Notes under the pieces: generated by a model | Seen by the model: only the letters and a program-made list of their open reading frames with translations | What the model was told of the DNA's origin: nothing | Database searches by the model: none | Made by a program: the position numbers and the translations under genes | Source of the DNA: Symsagittifera roscoffensis | Lineage: Eukaryota; Xenacoelomorpha; Acoela; Convolutidae | NCBI RefSeq assembly: GCF_963678635.1 | Contig: NC_087063.1 | Coordinates: forward strand, 53,085,074-53,149,073 | DNA: 64,000 nucleotides | Direction of reading: 5' to 3' | Shown here: positions 35,061-47,367 of the stretch, piece by piece | How the letters are laid out: every line of letters begins with the position of its first letter | Position numbering within the stretch: the first letter of the stretch is position 1

Positions 35061-36182
35061 AGGGAGGTTCCCAAGAACTTGGAACCGGATCTCCGTTCAC
35101 GATACAGACTCGACAGAATGACAGGACAAGATCCAAGAGGAAATATAACCCTTACGGCGACGACTTTGTAGTGGACAGGATAGATCTAAAGAAGATAGTA
35201 GAAGAAGAACTAGGTCTAGAAGATATAACTGTGTCACAGAACATTGACATAGTCGATGATCTTGACCAGGAATGGATCGAGGAACGGTCGAAACCCGAGG
35301 TAGAATTCGAGGAGAAGCAAAAGCAATCCTACGAATAAGACTTGACGAATCTGCGTGTCTTGGAATGGCTGAGCGAAATGACTTCGGACCCAAAGGAGAC
35401 CAGTGTCACGATTCAAGATGTAGATCGTGAAAGCATGAAATACAGGAAAACTGAACGAGAAGATCCTTCCTGGGCTGCCCAGGAGGGGCGACTGCTCATT
35501 CCGGCTTCCAACCTCGACTTGATGCCGGTATGCAATCGACGAGGACGTCGATGGATATTTTTGTCCGGGGAGTGGGGGTAGGACTTACCCACACTGAAAA
35601 TTTATTAATAAAAAAATTAAGACTATCAAGAGAGACAGGAGATTTAGAAGCGGAAACAGGCGAGGACCTCAGAAACCGGACATAGGGAGGGTAGTTGAGT
35701 CATATTTTAATTTACCAAATGAATACTCAAGTAGCATAATACTAACAGACAGCGATTTCATACTCACAAATAGAACATGTGCGATAGCAATCACAGCAGA
35801 CAAGAGTTTTAACACAGGGTTAGCAGCGGATTTTAAGAGAGAATATAAAAACATAGAATTCCTATGGAAGCAAAGACCAGGAATAGGGGGCGTATCAGCC
35901 TTGCCTCCGGCGGCGTCACAGATACCGGGGAAGTACTTATGTTTCTTGGTGACGAGGGCGACGGAGAAGCGGCACGTGGACCCGGAAAATCTAGTCTTGT
36001 CCTTGACAAGATTGAGGGACTTCCTTGTGGGAAGGGAAGTGAAGGAGCTTTCACTTCCAGTGTACGATCCGAACGGAGGACGACTGCATCCATGGGAGTT
36101 GTATGCGCTGATACACGTAATATTCTCCGATACAAATATACAAGTATACTTACATAAGAAATATTACTTAAGTATAGGCTGA
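35061..36182 (+). pseudogene. Linker and macro-domain region, copy 1
   Basis: The linker includes DDFVVDRIDLKK and is frameshifted (a T is missing near 35,095 compared with copy 3, and there is a TAA at 35,336). It contains the ttgtccggggagtggggg segment near 35,565. From about 35,669 to 36,182 the frame is open. It reads as a macro domain: DSDFILTNRTCAIAITADKS, LAADFKREYKN, GGVSALPPAAS, YLCFLVTRAT, LTRLRDFL, LSLPVYDPNGGRLH, IQVYLHKKYYL. The block order follows macro domains of the TARG1/OARD1 type, but the usual G-C-G-L-D loop is replaced by DPNGGRLH. Confidence 0.6.
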
Positions 36183-36562
36183 GTTAAGGTGACATGCAAG
36201 AGGGTGTCAGACTATGTAGTTTGTGATATGTGTGTTATGTTATGTTATATGTTATGCTATTAAGATCCTGGGTAAGAAGGAGTTAGTGACCACGAACAAC
36301 TGAATGACGATCTTAGGAATAGATCCAAAGTTTGGACTGTCCAATCTTAGGTCGAATTCCAAAATTTTAAAAACCGATTGATTTTAATAAAATTTAGGAT
36401 CAAAATCTTTTTATCTGACTGTTTAAAATAAATTTTAACGAGAAGTTAAGGTGAAATGGACAAATGTGATACTCGTGACCTCTTTTCGAGATCCTGATTG
36501 ATCGTTTAATTACTCACTTGAGTCAAATCATTAAATCAAATCGTATCGAACCCGAAAAGAGA
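36183..36562. other. Intercistronic region, copy 1
   Basis: About 380 bp of AT-rich non-coding sequence lies between the macro region and the next ORF. It is collinear with 46,200-46,577 and corresponds in position to 58,247-58,727 of the minus-strand element. Confidence 0.5.
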
Positions 36563-36987
36563 ATGGATAACTTCAACATGGAATAATTGATGGACCTGGC
36601 AGAGGCATATGTAGGACCGATGGTAGATGCGATCTATCGTCGGCTAATGGATCGAGACTTCGCTATGGAGGACCCAGAGGTTGTCATGTTGCTGACCGCC
36701 CTTATAAACATCTTGGGGCATGACAACCGTGGGGACCGCCCCACGGAAGTCCTATTGATGGCAGCATACAGAGAAGGAGGAGTACTAGACCGCCCGAACA
36801 TGAGAGTGATGAGGTGGAGGAACGGGGCTCTCTCAGGGAGTGACTTGGCGAACGAGCCTGGATTGGGAAGTTCTAGGACTTACCAACCATGTGAGATGCC
36901 TTTGCCCTCCAAGCCCAAGCCTGGGCTGACGAGAATCCATCAAGAGATAAACAGCGAGGCTGCCTCGTCTAGTTCACCACTGAGAAT
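36563..36987 (+). pseudogene. SGNH-protein N-terminus, copy 1, truncated by the duplication joint
   Basis: ATG 36,563 reads MDNFNME, then TAA (36,584-36,586), then MDLAEAYVGPMVDAIYRRLMDRDF and onward. It aligns with the N-terminus of the minus-strand SGNH protein, which has no stop there. The frame ends after SSPLRI because the next bases are the gag start of copy 2. All three plus-strand copies of this ORF carry the same early TAA. Confidence 0.75.
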
Positions 36988-38448
36988 ATGAGTCTAGACA
37001 AGTCAAGGATACCTAAGCTAGGTGATAGCTCCAGGAAAGTTATACCGGAAAAGCAAAGCAAAGCAATGACTGACCCTTTTGTGGAAAGGATCACACGAAC
37101 CCGAGCCGATAAGGGGGAGACGGTTTCAGGCAAAATGGTTAAGACCAGGAGTCAAAAGTCCTCAGAAGAGCGAAAAGCAATGCTAGAAGTGGAGATCCAT
37201 CCGGACCACGCCACGGATGAGAATCAGGAAATACATGGACCGGAGGGGAGAGGAAACAGAAGACTGGCGAGTGAATCTACTCCGGTAGATGAAGGCCAAA
37301 ATTTTGCCACTTCCATCGGGACACTGGACCGTGAGGAGATGTCGGAACTGTCCGACATCTCTACTGAAATAGTGGCAACTAGAAGATCTCCCACAGACAA
37401 CACCATACTGGCACGCGTAACGGAGAAACAGGCAACGTCCGCATCGTTTTCATAAAGAGTGAAGAACACTTTTGGAAACATCTTTCCATTTACCATGGGA
37501 GCGGGTACAGGAGATGAAGGTGAATACCAGGAGGAAGAAGAGGACGATGACGAGCAAGTTGACTTTGGATCTCGAGTCAGCCTCAATAGTTCGGCTCAGG
37601 AGACTGAGGCATACACAGACAGAGAGACTGGAACCATGGACAAATTTGGTGTGGTGAGAACGATAAGCAACGACACAAACACATCAGGCCAGTCAAGAGA
37701 CGTTGTGAGTATGACAAACTCGGAAATGCGAACTGGGCAGAATAGAAACATAGGGCTAAGCAACGCATCGGCGGATCCAGAGGTGGATAATGAAAAGACG
37801 TCGAGGCAGAGAATCAAGGCCCGAATCTTGACCAGCTCCAAGCTACCTGGGATCGATAGGGTGACACCGCCACTTGTGACGCCACTATCAGAAAACAGAG
37901 CATCAATTGAAGAATTTGAAGAAGCCTTGAATAACATAGTAGGCAGTATAGGAGAGCAAAATGAACAGATGTCCATAAGAATGAGTGAACTAGAGAGAGC
38001 AGTCCACATTGAAAGAGAAAGTCTGCGGGAAGAAATAAACCGCAAAAGACAAGAAGTTGGTAGAAGCGAAAAACGCTTGAAGGAAAGAACGGATGAACAC
38101 ATGGCGAAGAACTGGTCGCGGATGACAAGGGAAGCAGAAAAGAGAGAGTCACGGTTAAGAGACGACATGGAGATAGTTGCGATGATGGAGAGGCGAACTC
38201 AGGCTATCATGGATAGATTGGACGGGCTACTAGGCAAAAAGAGTGGACCAAGAGAAGTGGAACCGACCTCGGGAGGTCCCAGCAGGGAGCCGAGGGTGAA
38301 ATTCAATGACCAACAGATTAATAGAAGGACATATGGATCCACTAGAGGTAGGGGCAGTTCAGCAGGCTATGCCACAGGGGATAATAGAACATGGGGCCCA
38401 AACTTCAGAGGAAGTTCAAGTGGCAATAGACAGACTTCAGAAGAATGA
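36988..38448 (+). pseudogene. gag: Gag N-terminal region, copy 2
   Basis: This is collinear with 27,508-28,995 but has an in-frame TAA at 37,453-37,455 (TCA TAA against TCA GAA in copy 1). It has small in-frame indels, including a gain of four codons after ARP-like SIEE and a loss of about 20 codons before the MMERR segment. The acidic stretch, coiled coil and RGG-like tail are recognisable. It ends in the same TGA as copy 1. Confidence 0.78.
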
Positions 38449-40138
38449 CCAACGCAAGGCACACATGCGACGGGGAGAGGTGATTCCTGGAACAGGAGTC
38501 ATGCAGGCCCAGGGATGAGTCATGCGAGCCAAGGAAGAAATAATCCCGGCGATTCGGATAGAAGGTATATACCAAATACAGAACCCTTATCGGGGGCAAT
38601 GATACTCAAGCAGGGCATTCAAGAGATGCCACAGCAATGACCACAGCCTTTGAACCCCTAAACAGGTCTTTGGAGACATTCCTGACGAGGTTATCCAGAA
38701 CCAATGAACGCAGTGAAAAGTCCAGAAGAGTCTTTAAGAAGCCAAGATGCTATAAAGATGAATCTGATGGCTGCATTGAAACCTGGATAGAGGTGATGAA
38801 ACTGCATTTTGAGGAAGAAGACCTGTCAGAAAGGCAAGAATGCAGTGCGCTCACCAATAACTAGAAAGGGACAGCCCTGAACTGTGTGATGGCCAAAAAG
38901 CAATATCAGTGGGATACTGCTGAGAAAATCTTTGAAATCTTAATAAATCGTTTTGGCTCAGGGGTGCAGGGACACCAAGCGATGATGCGCTTCGAGAATA
39001 TGAGACAATTGACAAGTTTCTAGACGATTTGTAGATGCTTAGAAGGAGTAGCCAACCGGACGAGTCGAACAGGAGGATGAACCTGGCGGTAGCCTCAAAA
39101 TTCATCGATGGTGTGAAGAATGATGAACTTCGAACAATGTTAGCAACACACTACACACCATTATCAACCAATGCGCCAACACCAGAGGAGTTGAGGCTCA
39201 AGTCAAAATAACATCTTTTACTGAAACCTTCATCGAGATCTGGATATTACAAGAACAATTATGGCAATTTTAACAACGGACCAGCAGCAAACCAAGGGAA
39301 CAACTGGTATAAACCGAGGGACGATATGGACAAGAGGCGCTCTTGTACAAATTGCAGTTCGACGGACCATCATGTGTCAGCGTGCCCAACTTACAAACAG
39401 GGCATGAAATCAATAGGCTTTGGCCTCGAGGAAGAAGATGCGTCAGAAGTCGACCATGAAGGTTTCATGAGAGAAGTAATTGCAAAATTTGGCCACAGGT
39501 GTTTCTTTTGCAACATGGAAGGTCATTTTAAATCGGATTGTCCGCAATTCTGGGATGCTGTAGCAGACATCAAGCAACCAAGGCATGAGGAAGCTCTATC
39601 GGGTGTGAAAGCCAGCAAGGCTCGCCTATTGAGTGAAGCGGAGGCGTGCAGAAAAGAACAACCGCAAGAGCTGGCAACGAAGAAAATGCAAGCGGTAACA
39701 GAAGAGACATGTGAACCGAAACCGGTGACTGCGGCGGACGACTTCAAGATTGATTATAGTGCAGCCGCGAGAGATGCTCTAAATAGGGTGCAGCAGGAAC
39801 TGGCAACGAATGAGATCCAGCAAAAAGTGAAGCTCGAACTGGAAAATGAGAAGCTACAGGAGAAGCTGAAAACCTTCGAGGCAACAGAAGTCGAAGAAAC
39901 AAAAGCACCAAGTAGTTTGCGCATGAAACTTAATGTGATCTCCGAGCAGAGGCTCGGTATGGTGCCACAAGGAAGCAAACTACAGTCAATAATCTCGGTA
40001 GCAGGACACCAGGTAATCAAAAATCTGAGTGAACCATCAGAGTTCACCTTGATGCATTTGGACACATATGCAGATGATCTGAGGCAAGTGGAGCCACGCA
40101 CTGAGTCAAGAGCTGTGCGAGCACTACTAACAAACTAA
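38449..40138 (+). pseudogene. gag: Gag capsid-nucleocapsid region, copy 2
   Basis: The capsid segment is open here (38,637-38,864) where copy 1 has a TAA, but it is cut by TAG at 38,862 and frameshifted near 39,000. From 39,326 a 270-codon frame holds both zinc knuckles intact (CTNCSSTDHHVSAC and CFFCNMEGHFKSDC), then the charged helical connector ending RAVRALLTN. A small tract (40,139-40,300) present here is missing from copy 1. Confidence 0.78.
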
Positions 40139-41273
40139 CAACAGGTGGCCCTCGAAGTCTATGGACCGTATCAAGTTATGCTGAACGAAGATGGAATCAG
40201 TATCTACACTAGGACATATGTGACAACAGACAGTGACCAGATAGGGCAGATCTATTTGGGTGAAGAGGAACTCAAAGTCCGCAGGATAGGAATGACTCCA
40301 TGATAGAGCAAGACGCAGTAAACAATGGATACGAAGCAGATGTGACTGCACATCTGCTCGACACCAACGGAAAGAAAATCGGAGTCACAGGGCTTCTGGA
40401 CACAGGAGCGGTAGTGAGTGTGATGCCGATAAAAACTTGGGAAAGAATGGGCTTCACGAGGAAGATCTAATTCCGACGAATCTCCGACTGGCTGCAGCCA
40501 ATCGAGGAGCGATTTACGTAGCCGTAAGAACACCAATAACGGTCCTCCACATGGGAGGACGGGATCTTTGGATGAGCTTCCTGGTGGTAGAGAACTTGGA
40601 CGACGCCGACCAATTCATCCTGGGAAGATATTTTGTCAGGAATTTTGACGTGATGATTGACTTGAACAACGGTCTAATAAGGATTAGGAACCCGGATCGA
40701 AAGTATGTTAAGAAACCAATTAATAGAATAACAACAGACGAAAACAAGGTACCGATTTTTTTAGATAGAAAAGTAAAACTACAGCCGGGACAAGCAGTAG
40801 TAGTAATTTTTAGAATGAGAAATTTAAATTCGTTAAGTGATAGTAAACAGATTTTTTTGGTACCGAATCCTAATGGTCAAAGTTTAGTGATTTTAGGACG
40901 GAGCTTCTCGGTAACTCGAAACGGACTGTGCGTCAGTGTGTTATTGAACACACTGGACACCACGGTTTCAATCCAGCGTGGAAAGAAACTTGGTTACACT
41001 TTGCCGATGAGGACCGACTATGAAGAGACACAAAACTTGAAGAAACAGAGTGTGAAAGACTGTCCTTATCATGCCAATAAAGATAAAATTTTAAAAAGGA
41101 TTAATGAATTAAAATCTATTCATAAATTGTTTTCAATGAAGTCCGAAACGGACGACGGCTTATCGAGCTGCTCGAATTTTCCGGAACGCCCCTCGCCATG
41201 TGAACTAGAGTCTGACAAACCGGTTTTGCCAGAGAGAACACTTAAAAAGGAAAATTGGCGAGGGAGGTTTTGA
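40139..41273 (+). pseudogene. pro: Protease region, copy 2 (frameshifted)
   Basis: The active-site LLDTGAVVSVMP near 40,398 is in one frame. A missing G after cacgagg (about 40,460) shifts the frame, so the rest of the domain (RLAANRGAIY, FILGRYFVRNF) is read from 40,437 on. D is changed to Y in the I-L-G-R-D-F block. From about 40,740 onward the sequence is identical by eye to copy 1. Confidence 0.8.
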
Positions 41274-42524
41274 ATCACTTCGGGAGGTTTTAAATCGGAA
41301 CGCGGTTGTATTTTCAAGACACAAGGCGGATATCGGTTGCTGTAACTTCGTCGAACACGAAATCAAACTTGATGAAGGCGCAAGACGAATGACGCCACAT
41401 AAATCGAAAGCGTGCCGAGCGGAAATAGAAATGTTGCTCGAATACGACATGATAGAACCCTCGAAATCTTGTGATGTGTTACGTGGATGACTTGGTAATA
41501 GAAACACCAACCCTGGAAGACCACATTGATTGGCTTGATGAGGTCTTTGATTGCATGAAGAGAGCAGGCTTGAAATGCAAACCATCGAAATGCGAGATTC
41601 TGAGGGATTCGATCAAGTATCTAGGAAGAATCGTGGACAGACATGGTGTGAGGCCGGACCCGGAAGCAATAGATGCTGTGTTGACATGGAAGGCTCCCAG
41701 ATCGGACACACAGCTCATGAGCTTCCTAGGGTTTGCCAATTATTACCGTGAGTTCATAAAAGGATATGCAGACAAGGTGTATCCCATGCAGAAGCTGATG
41801 CGCAACAAAGGAAAGAAGTTCGAATGGAGCGATGAAGCTCAAACGGCCTTTGAGAACACAAAGCGGGAACTGTGCGAAGGGCATGTATGTTCTTGACACA
41901 GACGCATCAGTAGTAGCCACCTCGGGAATACTGCATCAGGAGCAGGAATGGAATGAGAGAACCGTTCTCCGTCCCATTGCATATGGCAGTAAGGTGTTAA
42001 AAGACACTGAGATGAAATATGGTGCACCAAAAGCAGAAATGTTTGCAGTGGTCACATTTGTGGAAAAGTACCGCGCATACTTGGAGAGCGCTCCCTTGAA
42101 GTTACTCGTGGACAACAGGGCGCTATCCTGGTTGAAGACGTACTCGATGGATCAGAGTTATATTGGTAGGTGGATAGTAAGATTAGATGGCTACCACATG
42201 ATAATCGAGGGCAGGATGCATGACAAACACCAGAATGCTGACAGCCTCGGCAAGAAAACCGAGTTCTATGAAAGATTGGAACAGAAGCAAGCCAATCAGG
42301 CAGAAATAAAGGAGGGATTCTCGTTTCTGGACAGAGAAACTTATGAAGCGCTTCCCTTAAAGAGATGGTTGGACAAGTCTGGACATCCAATTCCAGGACA
42401 TCCGGAGTTGCCGGTAGAGAAAGCAGCCGGAGATAAAGATCCTATCCAAGAAGGACCCGGTGCCCTTGGATCTGTTGCTGCGCTCGAACCTGGTCCAGCA
42501 GGAACTCTCTCGCATGAACATTAA
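41274..42524 (+). pseudogene. pol: RT and RNase H region, copy 2
   Basis: This copy has the same deletion at DMIEPSKS/CYVDD as copy 1. Unlike copy 1 it keeps the RT connection (FLGFANYYREFIKGYADK). About 30 bp are lost at LCE/KGMYV, causing a frameshift at about 41,878. RNase H then reads VLDTDASVVATSG, AEMFAVVTFVEKY, LLVDNRALSWL and KHQNADSLGKK, so the acidic catalytic residues are present. The frame is lost again near 42,428. Confidence 0.84.
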
Positions 42525-43659
42525 CAGCCTCTCATTATTGGATAAAACGGTGCAGGTCACACCGCAAGTGATGCGGATGCTGGGTGGATTGTTAGAGCGA
42601 GAAGTGACCAGAGATGACCCCGAGTGGGTTGCAGATATTGCATCACTGACAGTCAGTGAGAAGGTGAAGATCATGCCGTCCAGACGACAACACAAAGAAA
42701 TCGAGAGGGATTGTAGGACAATAGTTCAGCAACTAGTATCCTCAATACCCCACGAGGTTTTAACCAGTACTTCATACAGTCGGAAAGAACAGGGGAACGA
42801 TACGCAAAAGAAAACCGTTACCCTTGAGGACCAGGACAAAGAAAGTGAGAAGGTTGATACCTGGTGCAAGATTGTTTGTCCGGGAAGACGAACGGTGAGG
42901 AGAGTCGGCGAGTACAAGATCAACACCCGGAACAAGGAAGTTTCTCCGGGGAGTCTGACGAAGATGAAAAAGTTCCTGATGAGAAGCAGCACCTGGAGAA
43001 CAAAGTTTTGTCCGGGGAGTTCAGATGGATGCGAAGAAAGCACGGAACTGACCCAGGAGATGGTTCAGACTCCGTCACAGACTCTTCAAAGGATGACAAT
43101 TCCCGAAATTCAGGAATTGACACCTACTCAGACAGGAACTCGACCTCGGGATCGGAACTGTCAGAACTAGCGATCCACACGCTACTAGTGGAAAATCGAG
43201 CAAGGGATCTGGATAGAGAGGTATACCAGGACCCTGACAGTGATGGCTACCTCATACCAGGTGAAAGAGTCTTTGATAACGCAGCGGATGATCTAGAAAC
43301 AATAGCCGTATCGAAACGTTCGATGAGTCTGTTGCCACAAACAGAGGTAGTCAGGACTGATCTTCAGCCATTCGAACAGGAAACACAGCCATTGATTTGG
43401 TGCGTTTGGTGCGTTAAGATGGATTTTATGTCATGCATCCTGCCCTCGATTATCATGTGGTAGCCATCTAATCTTACTATCCACCTACCAATATAACACA
43501 GCAGATTTGGTGCGTTAAGATGGAAGAAGATACGCATCAGCCCAATGAGCTAAATAGTCAGATGAGGGTCATGGAGACGTACTTGAAGGCAAGATACAGA
43601 CTCTCGGACCGGACCTACTAAGAGCGCAGAGGAATAACCGCATGACAAGCAACCTGAAA
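42525..43659 (+). pseudogene. Pol linker with LSGE repeats, copy 2
   Basis: This is collinear with the copy 1 linker. The three repeat motifs are partly changed (ttgtccgggaag at about 42,876, ttctccggggag at about 42,941, ttgtccggggag at about 43,007). A 69-bp inverted insertion at 43,429-43,497 disrupts the region before integrase, flanked by a repeat of tttggtgcgttaagatgga. Confidence 0.7.
43429..43497 (-). repeat. 69-bp inverted copy of upstream RNase H sequence
   Basis: This is the reverse complement of 42,157-42,225, about 1.2 kb upstream, with no mismatch seen. The surrounding sequence tttggtgcgttaagatgga is present on both sides. Confidence 0.85.
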
Positions 43660-45209
43660 AGGTGGATCTAAAATGGTGTTCCGGACAAAGGAGACCTCGA
43701 GGAAGACAGTTACCGCATTCTGAGACAGTATTTTATGCAGAAAGAGGGAAGGTTATACTTGAACAAGGACGGGATTGTGGCTTGCAAGAGAAGAGATGAA
43801 GACAAAGTCCTATACAAGTATAACGCGATAGTGTTGCCGCAACTCTATCAGACAGAACTCTTATTTAGGTCGCATGATCAGATGGGCCATCAGGGGATCG
43901 ACAAAATTCAGAGGATCTTGAAGCGCTTTGAGTGGCCTGGAACGAAAAAGGCATGCGAGAAGTGGGTAACAGCATGTCCGTCATGCCAACGGGTCAAGGA
44001 TCCAAGGAAATTGCGATTTCCTTTACAATCGATCGAGTCCTCTGAATTCAACGAGGTGGTGCAGATAGATCACCAAAAGATATGCATGACAGACAGTGGT
44101 TATAATCAAGTCTTGGTCATGATAGATCACTTCACGAAGTATGCAGAGGCCGTGCCCTGCATAACTGCCTCAGCGGAAGAGACGTGCGACCACCTGATCA
44201 ATACGTGGATAGCGAGACATGGTTGTCCGATGACGTTTCAATCGGATAACGGAACAGCTTTCGTGGGACAACTTACAAAAGAGCTAATGCAACGTTCGCA
44301 GGTGGCTCAGGCCCACTCCACGACATACCATCCCCAGACGAATGGCTTAGTGGAAAGGCAAAATAGAACGTTAGTGTCGATGCTGAGGGTATATTGTTCC
44401 AAGTACATGACCGATTGGGAGAGATATCTTCCACAGGTGATGGGAGCTTACAATAGCACACAACATTCCACCACCGGAGTTAGTCCACATATGATGCTAA
44501 CCGGGCACACGAGAAGTCTTTGCCCTTGACTTTCTTCTACCCAGAGTATGAGGGTATGAAGACGTCACCACAGGTCTATGTAAGGGATTTAATAAGACGT
44601 CAGCAGGAGTTAAACGACTTATGTAGACGAAAAACTCAGAGGGCACAGGCAAGGCAGAGGAAAAGATTTGACAAGAAAGCAGCTGGTGCAAAAGCTTATT
44701 CGGTAGGGGACTACGTATGGGTATTTCAGAACGTCATACCACCGAAAGAACGAAAAAGCTCCTAAAAAAATGGAGGGGACCCTTCATGATTACGGAGGTG
44801 CACCAGGGGGACGCTTTTATAGACTGAGTACTGGCCGAGCCGCTAATTACGAAAACTTTAAGCCACACAGCCCATCGACAGAAGATTGGTGTATACCTGC
44901 AAACATGGAGGAGGGGGATTACTTGCTGATGGACCCTGCCTGTGAGGTCACTGACAAGGGCGCCAGGGAAAAGAACGATGGGAATGAAGTCGTAGAGGAA
45001 GGAACAAGTCCACCATTGGAACTGGATCCAAGTGAGGTGGTTGAAGCAGACGATGAAACTTTACCCTACGCAGAAGTGGACTGGCAAGATCCTGAACAAA
45101 AGGAGGTTCCCAAGAACTTGGAACCGGATCTCCGTTCACGATACAGACTCGACAGAATGACAGGACAAGATCCAAGAGGAAGTATAACCCTTACGGCGAC
45201 GAATTTGTA
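43660..45209 (+). pseudogene. int: Integrase, copy 2
   Basis: The frame 43,735-44,529 holds the HHCC module, the D,D-35-E motifs (VVQIDHQKI, FQSDNGTAF, NGLVERQNR) and the shared frameshift at about 44,524. After it the C-terminal part is better kept than in copy 1: AGAKAYSVGDYVWVFQNV. A stop follows at KSS, and the GPF region is frameshifted. The 44,770-45,210 frame contains the Pol tail and runs without a break into DDETLPYAEVDWQDPEQ. This shows that Pol and the macro segment were one reading frame. Confidence 0.82.
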
Positions 45210-46199
45210 GTGGACAGGATAGACCTAAAGAAGATAGTAGAAGAAGTATTAGGTCTAGAAGATATAACTGTGTCACAGGACATTGACATAGTTGATGATC
45301 TTGACGAGGAATGGATCGAGGACCGGTCGAAACCCGAGGTAGAACTCGAGGACGAGCAAAAGCAATACTACGAACAAGACTTGACGAATCTGCGTGTCTT
45401 GGAATGGCTGAGCGAAATGACTTCGGACCCAAAGGATACCAGTGTCACGATTCAAGATGTAGATCGTGAAAGCATGAAATACAGGAAAACCGAACAAGAA
45501 GATCCTTCCTGGGCTGCCCAGGAGGGGCGACTACTCATTCCGGCTTCCAACCTCGACTTGATATCCGGTATGCGCTCGACGAGGACGTCGATGGATATTT
45601 TTGTCCGGGGAGTGGGGGTAGGACTTACACACACTGAAAATTTATTAATAAAAAAATTAAGAGAGACAGGAGATTTAGAAGCGGAAACAGGCGAAGAGCT
45701 AAGAAACCGGACATAGGGAGGGTAGTTGAGTCATATTTTACCTTACCAAATGAATACTCAAGTAGCATAATACTGACAGACAGCGATTTCATACTCACAA
45801 TTAGAACATGTGCGATAGCAATCACAGCAGACATGAGTTTTAACACAGCGTTAGCAGCGGATTTTAAGAGAGAATATAAAAACATAGAATTCCTATGGAA
45901 CCAAAGACCAGGAATAGGGGGCGTGTCAGCCTTGCCTCCGGCAGCGTCAGAGATAGCGGGGAAGGACTTATGCTTCTTGGTGACGAGGGCGACGGAGAAG
46001 CGGCACGTGGACCCGGAAAATCGAGTCTTGTCCTTGACGAGATTGAGGGACTTCCTTGCGGAAAGGGAAGTGAAGGAGCTTTCACTTCCAGTCTACGATC
46101 CGAACGGAGGACGACTGCATCCACGTAATCTTCTCCGATACTAATATACAAGTATACTTACATAAGAAATATTACTTAAGTATAGGCTGAGTTAAGGTG
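45210..46199 (+). pseudogene. Linker and macro-domain region, copy 2
   Basis: The frame 45,210-45,716 carries the linker (DRIDLKKIVEEVLGLED, LTNLRVLEWLSEMTSD) and IFVRGVGVGLTHTEN, encoded across the PPT-like ttgtccggggagtggggg near 45,600. The macro domain is open from about 45,730 but loses 23 bp near 46,125 between two acg repeats. It therefore frameshifts after GGRLHP and lacks the final helix and strand. Confidence 0.62.
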
Positions 46200-46577
46200 A
46201 CATGCAAGAGGGTGTCAGACTAAGGTATGTGTAGTGTGTGATATGTGTGTAATGTTATGTTACATGTTATCTTATTAAGATCCTGAGTAAGAAGGAGTTA
46301 GTGACAACGAACAACTGAATGACGATCTTAGGAATAGATCCAAAGTTTGGACTGTCCAATCTTAGGTCGAATTCCAAAAATTTAGAGACCGATTGATTTT
46401 AATAAATTTTAGGATCAAAATCCTTTTATCTGACTGTTTTAAATAAAATTGAACGAGAAGTTAAGGTGAAATGGACAAATGTGATATTCGTGACCTCTTT
46501 TCTAGATCCTGATTGATCCTTTAATGACTCACTTGAGTCAAATCATTAGATCAAATCGTATCGAACCAGAAAAGAGA
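46200..46577. other. Intercistronic region, copy 2
   Basis: This AT-rich spacer is collinear with 36,183-36,562. No gene is seen. Confidence 0.5.
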
Positions 46578-47367
46578 ATGGATAAATTCAACTTGGAATA
46601 ATTGATGGACCTGGCAGAGGCATATGTAGGACCGATGGTAGATGCGATCTATCGTCGGCTAATGGATCGAGACTTCGCTCTGGAGGACCCAGAGGTAGTC
46701 ATGTTGATAACCGCCCTGATAAACATCTTGGGGCATGACAACCGTGGGGACCGCCCAACGGAAGTCCTATTGATAGCAGCATACGGAGAAAGAGGAGTAC
46801 TAGACCGCCCGTGGTGGAGGAACGGGGCTCTCTCAGGGAGTGACTTGGCGAACGAGCCTGGATTGGGAAGTTCTAGGACTTACCAACCAGGTGAGATGCC
46901 TTTGCCCTCCAAGCCCAAGCCTGGGCTGAGGAGAATGCATCAAGAGATGAACAGCGAGGCTGCCTCGTCTAGTTCACCACTGAGAATAGCTGTGCCACCA
47001 AAGAGGGCGAGAGTAGAGCAGGAGCTTTCAAACGAGCTTTCGTGACTCATCGGAATGCAGTGACCACCGCCGTAAAGAGAATTTTCAGGACAAGTAAACG
47101 TAATGGAAGGGAGAAAGAAGAGATGTTGAAGGAAGATTTGGAAAGAAACGTGACGTTGTGCCTTCACAATAGCTTCTGCAGGAACAGATAATCGAACGTG
47201 TAAACGTTGTAAACAAAAGGTAGAAGAGCAGAAGTGTTGGAGGACTGCTTCCAACAGCGTCAGAATAGCTACCGATGTGTTGAAACACACAGAAACTGAA
47301 AGTGCAGAGTCAATGTCGCAGGAGGAGGAGATGGAGCATTGACAAGGACATTGACTCTGCCCTTTCT
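46534..47367 (+). repeat. Tandem duplication, first unit (SGNH N-terminus fused to third-ORF C-terminus)
   Basis: This 834-bp unit repeats as 47,368-48,078. It contains ATG 46,578, the same early TAA, about 147 codons of the SGNH-protein N-terminus (to ARVEQE), then the third-ORF C-terminus (FVTHRNAVTTAVKR, LERNVTLCLHNSFCRNR) in a shifted frame. The whole SGNH domain and the first two-thirds of the third ORF are deleted at the joint near 47,030. Confidence 0.75.
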
